Shown: positions 1 to 6,929 of the stretch, piece after piece
Position numbering within the stretch: position 1 is the stretch's first letter
Layout of the letters: the number at the start of each line of letters is the position of its first letter
From: Acidobacteriota bacterium
Lineage (GTDB): Bacteria; Acidobacteriota; Terriglobia; Bryobacterales; Bryobacteraceae
Length of the DNA stretch: 6,929 nucleotides
Direction: 5' to 3'
Assembly (NCBI GenBank): GCA_003223065.1
Contig: QHXU01000077.1
Coordinates: forward strand, 1-6,929
Program-made: the position numbers and the translations under genes
The notes under the pieces: model-generated
Seen by the model: the letters and a program-made list of their open reading frames with translations, nothing else
What the model was told of the DNA's origin: nothing
Databases searched by the model: none

Positions 1-48
1 CGGCAGAACTATAGCAGGGTCCGGAGAGCAGAGTCAATGCAGCCAAGC
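1..48. other. Non-coding end of window downstream of the GH38-like gene
   Basis: The 48 bases after the GH38-like stop codon contain no start codon with a ribosome binding site on the minus strand and no hairpin followed by a T-run. Whether the unit continues beyond the window cannot be seen. Confidence 0.6.
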
Positions 49-3000
49 TCAGTTCCGGCCGGATCCGGCAGTCAGCTCGAGCAACACCGTCTCCACTGCG
101 TGCGGCGAAAGCGTCAGGGAAATACTGCCGTTGCTCACCGCCAGTTCGCTCAACTTTTGTTCCTTGCTTGAGCAAAGAAAGGCCCGCTGAACCGGAAGCC
201 CACTCCGCCAGGTGACCTTAGCGCCGGCATGCGTGCCGGCGCACTCCGCCAGGCGCAGAATGTAGCCGTCACCAGATTTGGATCTCTTCACTGTCACTAA
301 ATTCACGGTGTCGCCCTCGACGCGCAGCAGCCAGGACGGCAACGTTGCTTCGGCGCTTTCCGCGCGTCCGGACCGGAAATCTGCCAGCAACGGATGCCGT
401 TGCTCCACTCCAAAGCGGCGCTCGGCCGAATAGTCGGGGACCCTGCTGGTGGTGATGGAATACCGGAAGACCGCATCTCCTGTCTCCTGACCGGCCGGGA
501 AGTTGGTAAGCCAGTAATTATTCATGACGTAAGAAAACAGACTGGCTTGCCTCGGGCGCACGAACTGTTTCGGCCATTTCCCGCGATTAATGTCACCGAT
601 CGTGATCAGCGGCGTGTCCGGCATGGCCACGGTAACGACAGCGCCGTGGCCCGAAACACTCACCGCGTTGTCGAGCGCGAACCACTCAGTAGCGCCACCG
701 GGCAGCATGTCCTTGGCGGGGTTCACCCAGCCTACCGGAAGGTTGTAGGCGAACATCGGATTCTCAAGCGCAAACGGAAATGCCACGTAACCGGCTTCGG
801 CACTGCCATCACGCGAGAAGTTTTCATGCACCGTGACAGTCAGATCGATCCGCTGGATCGAGGGGTAAACCCGCACGTTGAGCTGCACTGGTTGCGCCGA
901 GCCAATTCTGCCCTCCAGAACCGCCTCCTGCCCCGCCGCGGATTTCCGCAGCGCGACCACACGCGCTGCGGCTGGATGTTGGATCGTCAGCGCCGGGGAA
1001 GGCAGCTCGAAATCATTAATATCGATCCTGGTTCGAACGGCCGCGTACCAATTATTGCCCCCGCCTGCGGGAAGCCGGCGAACGCTGCTGGTCTCCTTGA
1101 CCCAAAAATACTCGCCCAGGGCGTATGGGCTTTGACGATCGACAAGCTCACGGCCCAGTTGCTTGTCGACGATACTGCGAATGCCGAAGCGACTCGTGTC
1201 CAGCGTGATCCGGTAGAACTCGTTTTCCATGCTTGCCGACACCAGATTTTCCGTCGAAGGCGCCGAGGCCGGGCTTTCCCCGGCCGCGACTCGGTAAACC
1301 TTATAAGAGAGAGGCGGCACATCCCGCGCCAGGAAGCGAACCATCCTGGCGTTGTCCGCGTCGTGCATCACTTCGGAGGGCTGCAACTGGCCGGTCTGCT
1401 CATCGTAGATCGCTTTGCCGGGAACGAGTTGCACCTCGACAGGACCGGTCCGCCGCCAGTTGGCAAGGTTCCAGACGATGACCGCGTCCTGAGCATGAGG
1501 GACTCTCTCGTTCAGGCGCTCGAGCCATTGCTGCTCCGCCCAACGCAAGTCCGCTGCCGCCGCTGTTGCAAAATGAGCTTTCGTCGCCCACTCTAGACGC
1601 GTGTCCGCCGCGTCCGGCCGCAGGACGCCGGCGCGCGCGCCGAAAGAGTGCTCGTCGAAAAGCAGAATGTTCGCCCAGATTCTGTCGATCTGCTCGTGGG
1701 GATAAGCGAGCCGAGGATTCCAAAGCGTGGCCAGCGAGGCGAGTTTTTCGAGGTCGACCGCGGCGGCCTGGTTGCCGCGGTTCATGGCCGTTGTAATGGG
1801 GCACTCCCCCGGGCCATCTTCCCAGTAAGCTCCTCCGTCGCCGCGCATGACCGGGAGTTGGCCGGTACCCTGTTTCTCGATGTAAGTAAAGAAGTCGTGG
1901 AACCGGGCGGGAATGATCTGAGGATATGCGTAGCGGGCGTTCCACTCAGGGTAAAAATCGGCGTTGCCGCCCTGGATTGGCGCATTGTCCCCGTCGAAGC
2001 CGTAGACCAGCACAGCATCGTACGGGTAGCTCTGTGGGAACCCCGATAGAAAGGTTCCTTCCGCTGATCCGGGGACGCCGAACATAACCCGGGCCTGCGA
2101 GTAGGCTTTGGTGTACCAGACCATGACGCGCCCGCCATCAGGTCCCTCCCAGAAGAATGGAGACCTCCGGTCCAACTGGCCGTAGGTCAGAAGCGGGCCG
2201 CGGACCTGGTTGGCGGCACTGGCCAGGTAGCGGATCCCCGCGCGATTCAGAATCGAGGGCAGCGACCAGGGAAGAGAGGGCACGTCCGACACAGTGACCA
2301 CACTGAAAGGAATCCCGTTCCGTTCGTGAAGCAAGAAAGCATAGTCGGTGGCGTTGTTAAGCTCCTCAAGCGAGCACAAGTACGCCTGTAGGTTGAAATT
2401 GAAGGCATTCACGCCGATGCTCCCCGTATCCGCCAGCGCTTGAAATGTCTTCGCGGCCGAAGGGCCTCCCCTCCGCAGAAATTCTTTCGCAATCCAAGAC
2501 CCTTCAAGGTTCCAGCGAAACGACGAGTACTTCTCCGTCAATGCAGCGGCCTGTTCGAGGTTGCGAAGATGCAGTTCAACCGTCTTGGGCTGAGTCGACG
2601 TATAGCCGATATCCAGATGCGTACTGCTTGCCACGAACAGCTTCCATTTCTTCTGGGGCGTGAATTCATCTGCAAACTCACGAGAGCCACGGGCAGTCTC
2701 TATCCGCACACTGGCCGGGACCCGATGTCCGGGGTCGCGGACGCTTAACGGAACCACGACTTCGCCGAATTCCGTGTTGGCAGGCAGTTCTTCTCTGAAC
2801 GTCTGTGGGCCGATTTGCACCGCGACCTTACCGCCGGGACCCAAAACGCCGGAGCACACTACCAGGTTCACCTGCTCGTAAAGGTCCTCGCCGTGCCGCT
2901 CCCAGAGCACGCCAGGCTCGATGCGCACGCTCGGAGGAACCTCTGGTGGCGGGCTATTCGGATCTTGCTCCAGCGACACGGTATCGTATTCAAGAAAACC

Positions 3001-3477
3001 GCCGCCACCAGCCGCCAGCTTGATTTCGTTCCGGCCGAGCCGGAAATACCCGCCAGGCAACTCCACCCCCAGCCGCTGATGACGCACAAAGGGCACGACG
3101 TTCAGGTCGGAGGCGTTCACGGGCGAGTATGGCTCGGGACGAAGAGTAAACATGCCGCGTTTCCCATTGACCGTGACCAGGTAATTCGGGGTTTCCGGGT
3201 CACGGAATAGAAGGTCAACGTTAAGGTAGAAGGTCCCCGCGGGCGGTTGATTGATAGAGAAAGCGATCGCGAACGGCTCGCGATCTTCTGCAGACTGTCT
3301 TTGCCTCCAGTGCTGACCAGGCACGCTCTTGCCAATCTCGTAGGCGACGTGTTCGATTGCCGGGCTGAATTCGTGGGATGAAAGATCGGGTTTTCCTATG
3401 GACCACAAGACGATCTTGCCGGCAAAAACCGGCGAAGCCAAGGACGTGGCACACAGGGTCAAAACTATTCCCCTCAT
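49..3477 (-). CDS. Secreted GH38-like glycoside hydrolase (alpha-mannosidase superfamily) with N-terminal lyase-type carbohydrate-binding-like domain
   Basis: A 1142-residue exported enzyme, predicted to hydrolyse alpha-glycosidic bonds in the periplasm or outside the cell. Residues 1-19 form a signal peptide ending in VFA before G20. Residues 21-170 resemble the galactose-binding-like domain attached to rhamnogalacturonan-lyase-type proteins (LWSIGKPD at 24-31, VTVNGKRG at 101-108). A linker and beta region follow, then the GH38 catalytic barrel from about 278. It shows the expected metal-site residues: H287 and D289 in STHLDIGY, D398 in SDVP (metal ligand and candidate nucleophile), and H610 in FDEHSFGA. 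Residues 660-1142 fit the beta-rich C-terminal domains of GH38, including GDINRGKWP at 961-969. The start is supported by AAGGA seven bases upstream and by the signal peptide beginning there. The GH38 call is strong. The substrate is not determined: mannose is the family default, but the N-terminal domain leaves a pectin or other plant-glycan substrate possible. It is the last gene of the apparent unit. Confidence 0.85.
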   Translation of the reverse strand: MRGIVLTLCATSLASPVFAGKIVLWSIGKPDLSSHEFSPAIEHVAYEIGKSVPGQHWRQRQSAEDREPFAIAFSINQPPAGTFYLNVDLLFRDPETPNYLVTVNGKRGMFTLRPEPYSPVNASDLNVVPFVRHQRLGVELPGGYFRLGRNEIKLAAGGGGFLEYDTVSLEQDPNSPPPEVPPSVRIEPGVLWERHGEDLYEQVNLVVCSGVLGPGGKVAVQIGPQTFREELPANTEFGEVVVPLSVRDPGHRVPASVRIETARGSREFADEFTPQKKWKLFVASSTHLDIGYTSTQPKTVELHLRNLEQAAALTEKYSSFRWNLEGSWIAKEFLRRGGPSAAKTFQALADTGSIGVNAFNFNLQAYLCSLEELNNATDYAFLLHERNGIPFSVVTVSDVPSLPWSLPSILNRAGIRYLASAANQVRGPLLTYGQLDRRSPFFWEGPDGGRVMVWYTKAYSQARVMFGVPGSAEGTFLSGFPQSYPYDAVLVYGFDGDNAPIQGGNADFYPEWNARYAYPQIIPARFHDFFTYIEKQGTGQLPVMRGDGGAYWEDGPGECPITTAMNRGNQAAAVDLEKLASLATLWNPRLAYPHEQIDRIWANILLFDEHSFGARAGVLRPDAADTRLEWATKAHFATAAAADLRWAEQQWLERLNERVPHAQDAVIVWNLANWRRTGPVEVQLVPGKAIYDEQTGQLQPSEVMHDADNARMVRFLARDVPPLSYKVYRVAAGESPASAPSTENLVSASMENEFYRITLDTSRFGIRSIVDKQLGRELVDRQSPYALGEYFWVKETSSVRRLPAGGGNNWYAAVRTRIDINDFELPSPALTIQHPAAARVVALRKSAAGQEAVLEGRIGSAQPVQLNVRVYPSIQRIDLTVTVHENFSRDGSAEAGYVAFPFALENPMFAYNLPVGWVNPAKDMLPGGATEWFALDNAVSVSGHGAVVTVAMPDTPLITIGDINRGKWPKQFVRPRQASLFSYVMNNYWLTNFPAGQETGDAVFRYSITTSRVPDYSAERRFGVEQRHPLLADFRSGRAESAEATLPSWLLRVEGDTVNLVTVKRSKSGDGYILRLAECAGTHAGAKVTWRSGLPVQRAFLCSSKEQKLSELAVSNGSISLTLSPHAVETVLLELTAGSGRN

Positions 3478-3483
3478 GTTTCG

Positions 3484-3489
3484 TTCCTT
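3484..3489 (-). promoter_or_regulatory. Ribosome binding site of the GH38-like gene
   Basis: On the minus strand the sequence reads AAGGAACGAAACATG, which puts a purine-rich Shine-Dalgarno core (AAGGA) seven bases before the ATG. It supports the chosen start and indicates independent translation initiation, unlike the upstream lipoprotein gene, which lacks a comparable motif. Confidence 0.7.
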
Positions 3490-3524
3490 GATCCTTGCCG
3501 GCGCGGCGGCGTCATTGCTGAATC

Positions 3525-4886
3525 TCAGAGCACCGGCTTCACGCTGATCAGTTCGGTGTGGACTTTGCCGTCGGGCTGCGGGACGCGCGCCACGGTGTAC
3601 ACCACGCCGTCCTTGCCCACCGCTATTGAGTTTACGTAAGACGGGTGCCCCCCGTTCTCGTAGTAAATTGCGCCGTGGTCCATATACTTGCCGCTTGGGA
3701 TGTGATAGGTGACCAAGTGCAGGTCCTCTTCGCCCTTGGCCTCTCCTTTCCCGGTGTCAGTCTTGCCTTTCACGCGCTTACCCTCCCGGTAAATCGGCCC
3801 GCCGGTCAGGTAGTAGATGGTCTCGTGGTCAGGCCCAAGCGTGAAGCCGAGGTAACCGTAGCTGAACTGGTCGAACATGCCGCTGCGCTGCGAAGGCTCA
3901 GAGGTAATACGCGCGAGCACTTCTACGCGTTCCGCGTGCGGATCGAAGCGGAACAGGTAGCCCGAATTGCCGTGAACACCGTAGATCATCCGCGTCGCCG
4001 GATGATAGAACGTCTGGCGCCAGTTGTAAGCCATGTGACCTGGCGAGGTGACGTCGTACACACCGAAGTAGTCTTTGTGGAGATCGTCGCCGTCTACGCT
4101 CTCCACGGAATCTTTGTCATAACGATAGCGATGAATTGTGCCATCACCGGTGGTGAAGTATACAGACCCGTCCTCCGGGTCAATCGCCAATGACCGGCAG
4201 ATGGTGCGGTAGGTGGGGCCCTTTCCGTTCTCGCCTTGTTCAAAAAAATGTCCCAGTTCCTTCCACTCGTTTTTCCCCACGTCGTAGCGGAAGAAGATGC
4301 CGGTGGGCCAGGTGATGCCGTAAGCGCGCATCCGCTTTGGGTCCATGTTCATGGTGATGATGCCTTCGCCGCGCGGTCCGAGACCATGGTCTTCAAACTT
4401 GCGCGAAGTCATGTCCCAGGCAAGGATGTGACCGCCGCGATAGGGCTTCATACCGGGCGGTGGAATCCCCGGCTTCTCCATGTCGTCGATGATGCTGTAG
4501 TAGCCGATGTGCGTGGCGAACCAGAGCTTGCCGCCTGCTTCGACGAAGTTGACGTGGCTCTTTCCTTGGGAAATGGCGTGCATGCCTTTCTCGCCCGACG
4601 CCTCGGTCAGGTCGCCGAGGAAGTCGATCGTGCCGGCGCCAGGGTCAAACGAATACATGCGCGCGCCCACATCAGGCAACTCGGAGCATAGGACGTAATA
4701 GATCTTGCCGTCGTTCGCCACGCCCATCCCGTTGTAGGTGTCGTGCGATTGCGGAAAGCCGGATGGGTGAATGCGCGCGATGAGCCGGCTGTGGTGCGCG
4801 GGCGCCTCCGCGGCAGGAGGCTTGAGTGCGCAGGACGTCAACATTAACACATTGGCAAGGGTCGAATAGACGCAGCGGCGAAACAT
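3525..4886 (-). CDS. Lipoprotein with seven-bladed beta-propeller, function unknown
   Basis: A 453-residue protein with a lipoprotein signal: MFRR n-region, hydrophobic stretch, and lipobox L-T-S-C with C19 as the lipidated residue. Ala follows the Cys, so outer-membrane sorting is expected in a diderm. After a short Pro/Ala linker the chain shows about seven repeats of the form 'small hydrophobic strand, DG-K-(I/L/V)-Y/W, xxFDP or xxYD-xxTGK, strand'. They lie near residues 52-92, 110-168, 176-213, 232-266, 294-327, 345-405 and 418-453, consistent with a seven-bladed propeller closed by the C-terminal strand. Similar propellers include SMP-30/gluconolactonase-like, YVTN-like and oligogalacturonate-lyase-like proteins, but no diagnostic catalytic motif lets me choose. 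Conserved-looking His and Gly residues occur in GKSHVNF (108-114), FATHIGYY (123-130) and RGGHILAW (150-157). Blade six carries a Lys/Glu/Gly-rich loop (about 365-388). The ATG lies one base after the amidase stop and has no clear ribosome binding site, suggesting coupled translation. The fold is fairly sure; the activity is unknown. Confidence 0.75.
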   Translation of the reverse strand: MFRRCVYSTLANVLMLTSCALKPPAAEAPAHHSRLIARIHPSGFPQSHDTYNGMGVANDGKIYYVLCSELPDVGARMYSFDPGAGTIDFLGDLTEASGEKGMHAISQGKSHVNFVEAGGKLWFATHIGYYSIIDDMEKPGIPPPGMKPYRGGHILAWDMTSRKFEDHGLGPRGEGIITMNMDPKRMRAYGITWPTGIFFRYDVGKNEWKELGHFFEQGENGKGPTYRTICRSLAIDPEDGSVYFTTGDGTIHRYRYDKDSVESVDGDDLHKDYFGVYDVTSPGHMAYNWRQTFYHPATRMIYGVHGNSGYLFRFDPHAERVEVLARITSEPSQRSGMFDQFSYGYLGFTLGPDHETIYYLTGGPIYREGKRVKGKTDTGKGEAKGEEDLHLVTYHIPSGKYMDHGAIYYENGGHPSYVNSIAVGKDGVVYTVARVPQPDGKVHTELISVKPVL

Positions 4887-4890
4887 TTCA
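4884..4890 (-). promoter_or_regulatory. Stop-start junction between amidase and lipoprotein genes
   Basis: On the minus strand the sequence reads TGAAATG: the amidase stop TGA, one A, then the lipoprotein ATG. The preceding 20 bases hold no good Shine-Dalgarno sequence. This arrangement is typical of termination-reinitiation and implies that lipoprotein synthesis depends on translation of the amidase message. Confidence 0.7.
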
Positions 4891-6348
4891 ATCCGGCTTT
4901 GCCGCCTGGAAGTGGCTTAGCGTCTCGGCGTAGCTGGCGATACCTTGATAAAGCGCCTCGGCGATCTTCTGTCGTTGCTCGGGCTTGCGGAGAAGCGCTT
5001 CATCGGCTGAGTTGGTAAGGAACCCGATCTCAGCCAGAACGCTCGGCATTGACGCGCCGATCAGGACGACAAACGGAGCCTTCTTGACACCGCGGTTCCT
5101 GGCGGCCGCGTTGCCCTTCGCAGAAAAGCTATACAGCGCCGTCTGAAGCCGCGAGGCGACCTCGTGCGATTCGTCGATTTTGTCGTTCAGCGCAACCTTC
5201 TGCAGCAGTTCACTCAAATCGAACACCAAACTCGACGAGCTGGCATTTTCTCGCGCGGCCAGAGCCAGAGCCGTTTTCGAAGTGGTAAGGCTCAGGTAAT
5301 ACGTCTCTACGCCTGCTGCCGATCGGTTTGTCGAGGAGTTGGCGTGGATCGACAGAAAGAGATCAGCCTTCCGCTCATTGGCGATCCGGGTGCGCTCCTC
5401 AAGTGGAACGTAGCTGTCATCGGAACGTGTGTAGATGACCTCGGTTCCCTGACGCTCTTCGAGCAGCGCGCCCAAGCGCTGCGCCACATCGAGAACTACG
5501 ACCTTTTCATACAGCCCGGACGGACCGAAGGTGCCGACATCATGGCCGCCGTGCCCGGGGTCCAGCGCTACTCGCCCCACCTTCAGTCCGAGCACGCGCG
5601 TGAGCGAGCGGTCTCCATTCGAATTGGTCTTTGCCGGCAGGAGCCCCGGAGCCGGACGCGAGTCAGAAGCGCCGTGAGGAGTCGGCGCGATCTCACTAAC
5701 TCGCGGCAGCGTCTTCGGTCCATCGGCCGGTGTTGGAAGTTCTTTGGGCAGCTTGGCCGTGAGCGCAGCCGTGGGCTGTCGAAGCGACTCGGGCTTCGGA
5801 TCGCTGCGGGGGGCCGCGGGCGCCGGAGAGGGCTCGGATTTGCGCCCGGCATCGACGCTCCTCGTCGGGCGATTCTTCAGGCGAAGCTCGATCATCAACC
5901 GGTCGGGGTTAGAAAGCTGGGAGGCGGTGAACTCAACGGACCGCTCCAGGTCCAGCACCACACGTGTTACCCGCGCCTCGATCTCAGCCACCCTGATCTG
6001 TTTCAGCAGCGGATCACCCACGGCGATCACTTGCATGCCGGTGCCGGCCATCTGAGGTTTCGCGGCTTGGATGTCAAAAAAGATCTGCTCCGGATCAGTT
6101 CGCCGGTCCGAACTGTAGCGGAATTCGGATGGGACATCGATGGCCACGTGCGTCACTCCGCCCAGACACCAGAAGTGAACGGCGGTTACTTTGCTAGTCG
6201 CGCCAGTCGCAGCCACACACACACTCATTGCGAGCAGCGCGCTGGCGAAAAGCTTCCCGCGCGGTCCGCGGTGTGTGTCACTCCACTGCCCTGAGGTGCA
6301 ATCTGGCAGTCGCGTCGACGAATTGCTCCAACTTCGGATGTCTCTCAT
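4888..6348 (-). CDS. N-acetylmuramoyl-L-alanine amidase, AmiC type (AMIN + Amidase_3)
   Basis: A zinc amidase that cleaves the bond between MurNAc and L-Ala of peptidoglycan stem peptides in the periplasm, as in daughter-cell separation. A hydrophobic signal segment spans about 32-47, with likely cleavage after VAA (45-47). Residues about 54-157 form an AMIN domain, which targets division-site amidases to the wall. A Pro/Ala/Ser-rich linker runs from about 158 to 250. The Amidase_3 domain follows, with zinc ligands H266 (DPGHGG), E281 (LYEK) and H335 (SIHANS) and catalytic E440 in AEIGFLTN. Residues about 360-405, between a core strand and the catalytic Glu, match the inserted helical segment that autoinhibits AmiA/B/C until a LytM-type activator binds; that regulation is inferred by family. 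The first 28 residues are an unusually long, polar extension before the signal segment. No in-frame ATG, GTG or TTG lies between M1 and M41, and no strong ribosome binding site precedes the ATG, so the exact start is less certain than the function. Confidence 0.93.
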   Translation of the reverse strand: MRDIRSWSNSSTRLPDCTSGQWSDTHRGPRGKLFASALLAMSVCVAATGATSKVTAVHFWCLGGVTHVAIDVPSEFRYSSDRRTDPEQIFFDIQAAKPQMAGTGMQVIAVGDPLLKQIRVAEIEARVTRVVLDLERSVEFTASQLSNPDRLMIELRLKNRPTRSVDAGRKSEPSPAPAAPRSDPKPESLRQPTAALTAKLPKELPTPADGPKTLPRVSEIAPTPHGASDSRPAPGLLPAKTNSNGDRSLTRVLGLKVGRVALDPGHGGHDVGTFGPSGLYEKVVVLDVAQRLGALLEERQGTEVIYTRSDDSYVPLEERTRIANERKADLFLSIHANSSTNRSAAGVETYYLSLTTSKTALALAARENASSSSLVFDLSELLQKVALNDKIDESHEVASRLQTALYSFSAKGNAAARNRGVKKAPFVVLIGASMPSVLAEIGFLTNSADEALLRKPEQRQKIAEALYQGIASYAETLSHFQAAKPD

Positions 6349-6587
6349 GCTCGGAAACTTCAGCCGGAGCGGCTTTCATCAATTAAGCCGGATGGGGACT
6401 GCTGCCGCAGCCCGCGGAGCATCGCATGAATGCGATCGACTCACCACCATCATTATCGCGCGAGTCTGCTTGCTTTAGTGAGATCGCAACGCCGGCAACA
6501 CGCTGGGCAAAATTGGGCGAGGCATGCTCAAGGCCAATGCGGCGCCTGGCATGGACGGCCTAATTCTTCGGATAACGCCGAGCTGCT
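6349..6587. other. Intergenic region upstream of the amidase, no supported gene
   Basis: This 239-base stretch separates the CHAT fragment from the amidase and should contain the promoter of the amidase-lipoprotein-GH38 unit. On the minus strand GATAAT (5 of 6 matches to a sigma-70 -10 box) lies at 6452-6457, but no reasonable -35 hexamer sits 16-18 bases upstream, so I do not call a promoter. A short GC stem (AGCCG, three-base loop, CGGCT) at 6362-6374 lies just ahead of the amidase start. No T-tract terminator is seen after the CHAT fragment. The plus-strand frame from 6482 includes a peptide, KANAAPGMDGL (6530-6562), resembling a reverse-transcriptase signature; it is discussed as a finding and not annotated as a gene. 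Confidence 0.6.
6421..6436. repeat. Perfect 7-bp inverted repeat (possible operator)
   Basis: ATCGCAT, two bases (GA), then ATGCGAT. The arms are perfectly complementary, centred about 80 bases upstream of the amidase start. The size and symmetry would suit a dimeric regulator site near a promoter. The arms are too short and the loop too small for a convincing RNA hairpin, and no T-tract follows. It is a single copy here and could be chance. Confidence 0.3.
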
Positions 6588-6929
6588 TTACGTCCCGACA
6601 CCCACCGAGTGGGCGGCCTGAATCGGTTCGCCCTGCGAAGCCGGCCTTAGGGAGCGGCAGCGGTTAAGCCAGGCGATGGAGGGCGCGTAGGCAAGGGCGA
6701 AGCGAGATACGATCGGCGAGCCGTCCTCAAACGTGAGAGCGGCAAACGGCACGGAGTAGAGTTCGGCGTCCGGCAGAATGTAGAGGACTCTGGAATGGTC
6801 CGTGAGGACGTGCCAAACGCTCCGGAACTTTTCTGAGAGCGTAGGCAGCGCATCAAAGAGCCTGGCGTTCCACTCGTCGGGACTTAAAAAGCTCATGTGG
6901 AAGAGCTGCTTCAGGTCGCGCCGTCCCAA
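6588..6929 (-). pseudogene. CHAT-domain protein fragment, 5' end outside window, C-terminal part missing
   Basis: The open frame enters from the window edge and ends at a TAA (6590-6588), giving 113 visible residues. The TTG at the edge is not taken as a real start. Residues about 48-68 (VLYILPDAELYSVPFAAL) and 74-84 (VSRFALAYAPS) match the front part of a CHAT domain, a caspase-like peptidase fold often fused to TPR repeats. In intact CHAT domains the catalytic His (usually in an ATHG-like motif) and Cys lie well beyond the YAPS segment. Here only 29 residues follow, and they show neither motif. I found no continuation in the other two minus-strand frames down to the amidase start. The gene therefore looks truncated and catalytically dead, unless the upstream part has a role of its own. 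The CHAT call rests on a short stretch. The cause could be deletion, insertion or an assembly break. Confidence 0.5.

Noticed and set aside
394..1596. A 400-codon open frame on the plus strand opposite the GH38-like gene
   Set aside because: It lies entirely antisense to a gene with clear family motifs. Its translation is rich in Arg, His and Pro with no recognisable domain, as expected of a shadow frame in GC-rich DNA.
1400..1945. A 181-codon minus-strand frame inside the GH38-like gene, considered as a possible frameshifted part
   Set aside because: The main frame stays open through this region and carries the zinc-ligand motif FDEHSFGA, so this out-of-frame stretch is a shadow.
3495..3512. 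GC-rich stretch between the lipoprotein and GH38-like genes as a possible terminator
   Set aside because: Only a weak short stem can be drawn and no T-run follows on the minus strand; the downstream gene's ribosome binding site comes right after it.
3645..4193. A 182-codon plus-strand open frame opposite the propeller lipoprotein
   Set aside because: It mirrors the propeller codons, has no ribosome binding site or recognisable motif, and overlaps a well-supported gene completely.
5164..6294. A 376-codon open frame on the plus strand opposite the amidase
   Set aside because: It is fully antisense to the AMIN/Amidase_3 coding sequence, has an Arg-rich composition, and shows no domain or signal. 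It is a GC-driven shadow.
6452..6457. GATAAT as the -10 box of the amidase promoter
   Set aside because: The sequences 16-18 bases upstream match TTGACA at too few positions to call a sigma-70 promoter; noted only in the intergenic description.

Overview
The window is GC-rich bacterial chromosomal DNA with all supported genes on the minus strand. It reads from a truncated CHAT-domain fragment at the right edge to a very large secreted glycoside hydrolase at the left. A signal-peptide amidase of the AmiC type (AMIN plus Amidase_3), an outer-membrane-type lipoprotein and a periplasmic or secreted hydrolase point to a diderm (Gram-negative) bacterium. The mix of a CHAT protein, an unusual GH38-like enzyme and a propeller lipoprotein would suit a soil or sediment Acidobacteriota (Bryobacter/Solibacter-like) or a Planctomycetota/Verrucomicrobiota relative. 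That placement is a guess from gene content, not a demonstration.

Layout, in transcription order (right to left): (1) 6929-6588, the interior of a CHAT-domain protein. It is cut by the window edge at its N-terminus and stops before the region that should hold the catalytic His and Cys. (2) 6587-6349, about 240 bases without a convincing gene. It holds a perfect 7-bp inverted repeat and a short plus-strand stretch resembling the N-terminal signature of group II intron reverse transcriptases. (3) 6348-4888, N-acetylmuramoyl-L-alanine amidase. (4) 4886-3525, a seven-bladed beta-propeller lipoprotein of unknown function, starting one base after the amidase stop (TGA-A-ATG). (5) 3477-49, a 1142-residue secreted GH38-family hydrolase with an N-terminal carbohydrate-binding-like domain, 47 bases downstream of gene 4 and with its own good ribosome binding site. 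(6) 48-1, non-coding as far as can be seen.

The three intact genes look like one transcription unit, and all three products carry export signals. One remodels peptidoglycan, one is predicted to sit in the outer membrane, and one should cleave glycans outside the cytoplasm. The tight amidase-lipoprotein junction suggests linked expression. The GH38 gene may be a more loosely attached carbohydrate-degradation gene. Nothing here amounts to a clearly new defence, mobile or RNA system. The items most worth checking are the architecture of the GH38-like enzyme, the uncharacterised propeller lipoprotein next to a cell-wall amidase, and the broken CHAT/reverse-transcriptase-like junction.
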